DNA from: Gnetum montanum
Lineage: Eukaryota > Streptophyta > Gnetopsida > Gnetales > Gnetaceae
Assembly (NCBI GenBank): GCA_015680685.1
Contig: MNCI01036132.1
Location: 139,980 to 203,979, forward strand
Direction: 5' to 3'
DNA: 64,000 nucleotides
Made by a program: the position numbers and the translations under genes. Each line of letters starts with the position of its first letter. The first letter of the stretch is position 1. The notes beneath the pieces are model-generated. The model did not search any database, was not told the DNA's origin, and saw nothing but the letters and a program-made list of their open reading frames with translations. Positions 60,092 to 64,000 of the stretch are shown here, in pieces.

Positions 60092-61058
60092 CTTCATTCA
60101 TTTGTGATATTCTTTGTTTGGGTACTTTATATTTTTGTAAATTAATATTTTCACCAAAGACCAAATATAATAACCAAAATAACAAAATTAATCCTTTGGT
60201 TATTACATTTTGTATTTGGTAAAAATATTAAGCTAGCAATGCCATCAATCTTTGTAGTAACTATGCAATTAGTCAAGTCAATAGTGAGCTAGATACTTAT
60301 GTCGTTAGTTAGATTGCTATGTGAGCTAGATACCTAGGTGGTCCATTAGATCCATAAGTATCATAATATATACAATGACTATATGTCTAGTACAGTTAGT
60401 AGTTAACTGGGTACTTATATGATCAGTTAGATTACTAAGCATCATTTACTCAAGTTTGGATTTCACTTAAATTTACTGGATGGTGGAAAAGTTTCTCTAT
60501 TCAATTATTCAACTAATATTTGGTTATTTGTTGATTATTCACATTTTTTTATTTGCGTGCTAACTCTTAGTCTATAGCTACCTCTTATGCATGTTTGTCT
60601 GATTACCTTAATCCTTGGACTTATTTCCTTATGTTTTTATGTCTTTTAAGTAATTTAGTTAGTTATGATGAGGATGAATTAGATGGATAATCTTATGAAT
60701 ATATTTTTGTTTAGATTATTCTCAATTTAGTAATTATATTTTGAATGATTCGTTCGTTTAATTTTAAGTTATAATGTTCATTTGTATTTTTTGTATTGTG
60801 AGATTATTATGAGGTTGTATATTATATTTAGCCTATCTTTGATGCAAACATAACTTGGATATAAACTTTATTTATGAAATACCACTTATTTTTCAATTCT
60901 TGATATTCAATAGTTTTTGCTAATGTTAGAGCCTAATAATTTTTAATGCATTTTTATATTATGTAATTTTTATCATAGTTTTTGTATATTATTTTTTTTA
61001 TAATTTTTAATAATTACTATTTTTATTCTTGTCTTTGTTAATAGTGTTTTTTTGGCCA
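60092..61058 (+). repeat. E5 3' LTR, second part
   Basis: It aligns with 10040-11225 of the 5' LTR: AATCTTTGTAGT(A/G)ACTATG, CATCATTTA, TTATGCATG, then the T-rich end. It completes the LTR begun at 37543. Its right end near GTTTTTTTGGCC is approximate. Confidence 0.72.
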
Positions 61059-61934
61059 AGATACGTCTGGTGCAATGGAGGGTGCAAGGGGAGTGCATTT
61101 TGTCGCCCTGCCACATCACACTACCTATTTACATCCAAAAGTTAAAAAAAAAATACTGAAGCAAAAAAATGTGGTTTTAGAAATGGTTTCTCATTTCATC
61201 TGGAATTTTCTCAAATCCAGGAATCGATCAATCAAGCAAGGAATTCCCAATGGAGATATATCCTAGTTAATTCAACAATCCAAACAAACAAATACAGACA
61301 CACACAATCTGTGATAGCATAGCTATGAAAGAAAAATCGATTTCACCCACTCCAACATCAAAACAAAACAACTTTACATCAGCCAACCCAATTCTAAAAA
61401 AAATAAGAAATTAAATGGCAAGCCTTAATGATTCACAATTCCATCAATTCACTCATTCATTCATGGTGGGCAAGACTGATGCAGAATGATTATCAAAATT
61501 TGTGCACAGAGAGAAAGCATGAGTTGCATTTTTCTTGTAGTAACCATGTAGCAAATGCAAACCACTACAGCAAGGCCACTCTACTAAGAATCCATAACAA
61601 CAAAAAATATAAATTTGGTGGGTGCCTCTACATCGGCTAAATATAAAAGATTCATTAATTTGAAAATATAAAAGATTCTATTGGCCAAATAATAGATATA
61701 TATCATAAATATATAGCTAAACTAGTGTATTATTTTTCTTAGTAAACATGTTAGGTTTTGTACACATTGGATTTTTGTCACTATTTTTACAATTTTTTTA
61801 TCTTTTTTAGCATTTTTCTTTTCCTGCTCACTTATTTTTATGGATGTATACTAGTTTACATATTCTTAATTTTTTAGCATCCAGCATTTTCTTTTACATC
61901 ATTTTTAAATTTCTATATATATTTTTTAATCATT
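61059..61934. other. Non-repeat-like sequence, no gene recognised
   Basis: I find no similarity to any other part of the window and no gag or pol motif. It keeps several CpG sites and lacks the usual signs of LTR elements. The open frames (61075-61266, 61428-61640) have no recognisable domain. It is the right flank of E5 and the best candidate for older single-copy DNA, perhaps including an exon or UTR fragment. Confidence 0.4.
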
Positions 61935-62534
61935 AAGTAATGTCTTTCCATTCATTTTCCATGTTTGTTAAGGCACAAGCATCATGAAAAGGCTTGAAGA
62001 TGATTTTGTGGATCTACATTGTATCCCCCTTCAAACTTGGGGATATTATTCATATCTAACCATTGATTCTATTATCTTTCCCATGCCTTGTTCAAATCCT
62101 CATGGCCTCTACAATGTTTAGCATGTTCCTTGTTGCATGCAAAGGCTCATCATAGTCATAGCCCCTATAATGGTTATGATTCCTATGATGCTCTCTACTA
62201 CCCCTTCTTTCATGATGGCAACCCTCCCTTGATTTCCCACATCCCTGGTCTCTATTGTTTCGATAGGCCTCGTGATCATCTCTATCCCACCAATCACCTT
62301 CATCATGGTCCCATCCTCTATGCCTTTGTTCAAAGCTATAAGAGGAAGAATATGAGGACATAAAAGGTGAAGAGGAAAGAGAGCCATCATCAACATAGTT
62401 CCTACTACTCCCTCTCCTTTGGTCATGGCCATATTCACCATGTCTATCTCTATCGTGGTGCTTATCCTAGTTCCTACCTCGACTACCTTCCTTGAATTTT
62501 CCATGGTCATGAAACCATTCTTCCCTAAATTAGG
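61935..62534 (-). pseudogene. gag: E9: Athila-like gag remnant, cut by E3
   Basis: Reading leftwards from 62534, the RS/H/D-rich region of the family gag (EQRHRGWDHDEGDWWDRDD near 62320-62270, then RGSREHHRNHNHYRG) is followed by LHATRNMLNIVEAMRI (about 62135-62090) and the start of the capsid core to about 61935. It aligns with E4 22740-22230 along its length. Both ends are broken: the right by E3 insertion, the left by truncation. Confidence 0.85.
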
Positions 62535-63432
62535 TGATGAGTCATCGTTGGTTGGCTACGTTAAGGAGGCCTCATTGATGTAGCCAACCACGTCGATGAG
62601 GCCTTGTCGATACGATGTCTATTTGTCACCTATAAATACATGCCTACTTGTTACATTTATGGAGAGTCTACATTTCAATTGTGGCAAAGCTCTTGCATTT
62701 TTTCTATTTGAAAGTTAGAATTTTTTCCCTAAGTGCCTATAGCAGGAGTCATTAAGTGTACGGATCTTTATTTGAGCATTGTTGTACCTGATCATGACAG
62801 TGTGTGCAGCAATAAAGACAAGCTTTCTGATAAACCTTGCAACACTTTGGATAAATTAGATCTTTTATTTATGCATTCAGTGTTTTCAATTATTTGTTAA
62901 TTATTTTCAATTATTTCGCAATTATTTTTCAACAATTAAGTTAATGAGATTATTAAGCTAGATAGATTAAATACATAAGTATGATTGGTTTGAGTGTAAC
63001 ATGTATTCACTTCATAATCCCAATAGCGTTATCACTTGGTACACCCAATAGCATAGCGTTTGGTCATCCAACAGTGGATACATGGGTTCAGAACATGTAC
63101 AAAAAGTGGGAATAGATACTTATGTTAAGATTAGTTAAATGATTAGTTAATTAGTTATTTAGATTAGTTAATCAAACTTCTTTTTATCTACATTTTGAAC
63201 ACCTGCAATATAAAATATAAAATGATGAAAATCTAATGCCTTAGTTACACTTAACTATACCAATGTACATCACAAATGTAATTGGGAGGACAATGATTAA
63301 CCTTAAGGCTAGATTTACTTTCCTAAAGGGCTAGTAAACTAAAAATGATAAAGTCCACAAAATTCAACTAAGTTGCATGTGAACACTTTGTGATTTGTAT
63401 GGTTAGATGTAGGGGTACCTCACTGCTCATCA
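62535..63432 (+). repeat. E3 5' LTR, 898 bp
   Basis: It runs TGATGAGTCA...GCTCATCA. U3 dyads: GGTTGGCTAC (62550-62559) with GTAGCCAACC (62580-62589), and GGCCTCATTGA (62568-62578) with TCGATGAGGCC (62593-62603; 10 of 11 complementary). TATAAATA is at 62631-62638. Confidence 0.93.
62631..62638 (+). promoter_or_regulatory. TATA box of E3 LTR
   Basis: TATAAATA, 28 bp after the second dyad, in the position conserved across the family. Confidence 0.6.
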
Positions 63433-63433
63433 T

Positions 63434-63451
63434 TGGTGCTATTGCTAGGGA
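63434..63451 (+). other. E3 primer binding site, tRNA-Asp type
   Basis: TGGTGCTATTGCTAGGGA matches 13 of 18. All five differences are C-to-T or G-to-A transitions. Confidence 0.8.
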
Positions 63452-63584
63452 CTTTGTTGTGGAATGTGCACTATTTAGGTCTAAGTGAATATCACTAATA
63501 TCATTGTACAAACCTAAGGTCATAACATTCCCACTATACATAAAATTATAAAAGCACACTGACAATTTCATTTTGTTTTACAAA

Positions 63585-64000
63585 ATGTCTTCTTCTTCTC
63601 GTATGCATGACAATACTAAACCATCGATCCCACAGGAATGCAAGGTGGTATACACTCATCCATATGCATTTGTATCAAATTTAACCTTCATCCTACATCA
63701 AGATGAACCAATGCGATGATGTGATATGGAGGGCAATGTTGTTTTGCCCCTTGATAGATCTATGCTTGAAATGTTAATTAAAACCCTTAAGAAGTTAGGC
63801 ATATCAGATCTTCACAAAGAGTATGTTGTGAATGGATATGACACTAGGAACTATCATCCCACTAAAACACAATGTAAGTGGGATAAATGTTAGGAAAAGG
63901 TCCACAAAGCCACAAAGGGGAAAAATTACACTAATCCCTTGTTCCTACAAGATCAAGAGGACAATGAGGATCCTCCCTTGGAAGGTTCTCAACATGAAGA
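63585..64000 (+). pseudogene. gag: E3 gag, 5' part
   Basis: From ATG 63585 (MSSSSRMHDNTKPSIPQECK), YTHPYAFVSNLTFILHQDEP, two adjacent stops, then MEGNVVLPLDRSMLEMLIKT and YHPTKTQCKWDKC-stop. It matches E1 26778-27150 and E4 23233-22870. Glu is kept at the position where E1 and E2 have their first shared stop. The frame leaves the window. Confidence 0.88.

Larger units (their letters stand above)
8496..61058 (+). mobile_element. E5: chromovirus-like (Del/Tekay-type) Ty3/gypsy element, split in four
   Basis: E5 is a plus-strand LTR retrotransposon whose parts lie at 8496-12188, 24295-25039, 35298-37939 and 60092-61058. Removing the inserted elements leaves roughly 9 kb in canonical order: LTR, gag, protease, RT, RNase H, integrase with a chromodomain-like tail, polypurine tract, LTR. 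The two LTRs are recognisably the same sequence: 8496-8800 matches 37543-37915, and 10040-11225 matches 60150-61058. The RT core between about 25015 and 35740 is missing. The 3' LTR also lacks the part matching about 8830-10040. Very long LTRs and the integrase tail suggest the Del/Tekay lineage. The exact outer ends and target duplication are not resolved. Confidence 0.78.
62535..64000 (+). mobile_element. E3: Athila-like element, 5' end only
   Basis: 5' LTR, primer site and start of gag of a plus-strand element that leaves the window. It inserted in opposite orientation into E9. The base pentamer before the LTR is TTAGG; the matching duplication would lie outside. Its LTR is of the E4 subtype. 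Confidence 0.92.

Noticed and set aside
61075-61640. Host gene in the non-repeat stretch
   Set aside because: The open frames are short, lack domains and lack splice-site support.
62088-62363. 91-codon plus-strand open frame
   Set aside because: Antisense shadow of E9 gag, which matches E4 and E1.

Overview
The window is nuclear DNA of a large-genome land plant. A gymnosperm is my best guess, from the very old, deeply nested and slowly purged retroelements, but nothing here fixes the species. Base composition is AT-rich. I see no host gene, rRNA, tRNA or CRISPR array. Almost everything is broken LTR retrotransposon, so the window is best read as layers of insertion.

Layers, using labels E0-E11. 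Left edge: two minus-strand gag(-pro) remnants of one Ty3/gypsy family (E0a 1-1640, E0b 2884-6466). The host layer is E5, a chromovirus-like (Del/Tekay-type) Ty3/gypsy element on the plus strand, from a 2.7 kb 5' LTR at 8496 to the end of its 3' LTR near 61058. E5 is split by three insertions. (1) E4, an Athila-like Ty3/gypsy element on the minus strand, 12189-24289, with 5-bp target duplication AGAAT. (2) E11, a short minus-strand LTR element, 25040-35297, itself split by the Athila-like element E1, 25747-33070 (duplication CTTAC). (3) E7, a Ty1/copia element, 37940-60091, inside the 3' LTR of E5. E7 is split by the Ty1/copia element E6, 41344-57363, which is split by the Athila-like element E2, 42101-51804 (duplication GTAAG). 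A probable solo LTR (58048-59228) also sits in the E7 reverse transcriptase. To the right of E5 there is about 0.9 kb of non-repeat-like DNA, then a minus-strand Athila-like gag remnant (E9) broken by the plus-strand element E3, which runs off the window.

The Athila-like elements (E1, E2, E3, E4, E9) are one family. Shared features are TGATGAG...CTCATCA LTR ends, a primer site matching the tRNA-Asp 3' end, a TGGGGGTA polypurine tract, an RS/RE-rich gag, and a conserved 1.2-1.3 kb non-coding block after pol. Two LTR subtypes are present: E1/E2 and E3/E4. Each sibling lost a different part of pol. E1 lost RT-RNase H-integrase, E4 lost RT thumb to the start of integrase, and E2 kept every domain but has mutated RT and integrase active sites.

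Most noteworthy: (a) the U3 of every Athila-like LTR carries strong dyad-symmetric sequence just upstream of TATAAATA, with different sequence in each subtype; (b) E4 has an extra post-pol reading frame of about 840 codons (globular domain plus long coiled coil) behind its own dyad and TATA sequence; (c) E1 and E2 share in-frame stop codons at four homologous gag positions, which suggests spread of an already stop-bearing lineage; (d) premature stops mostly fall where siblings have Gln or Trp codons, a deamination pattern expected of methylated DNA.
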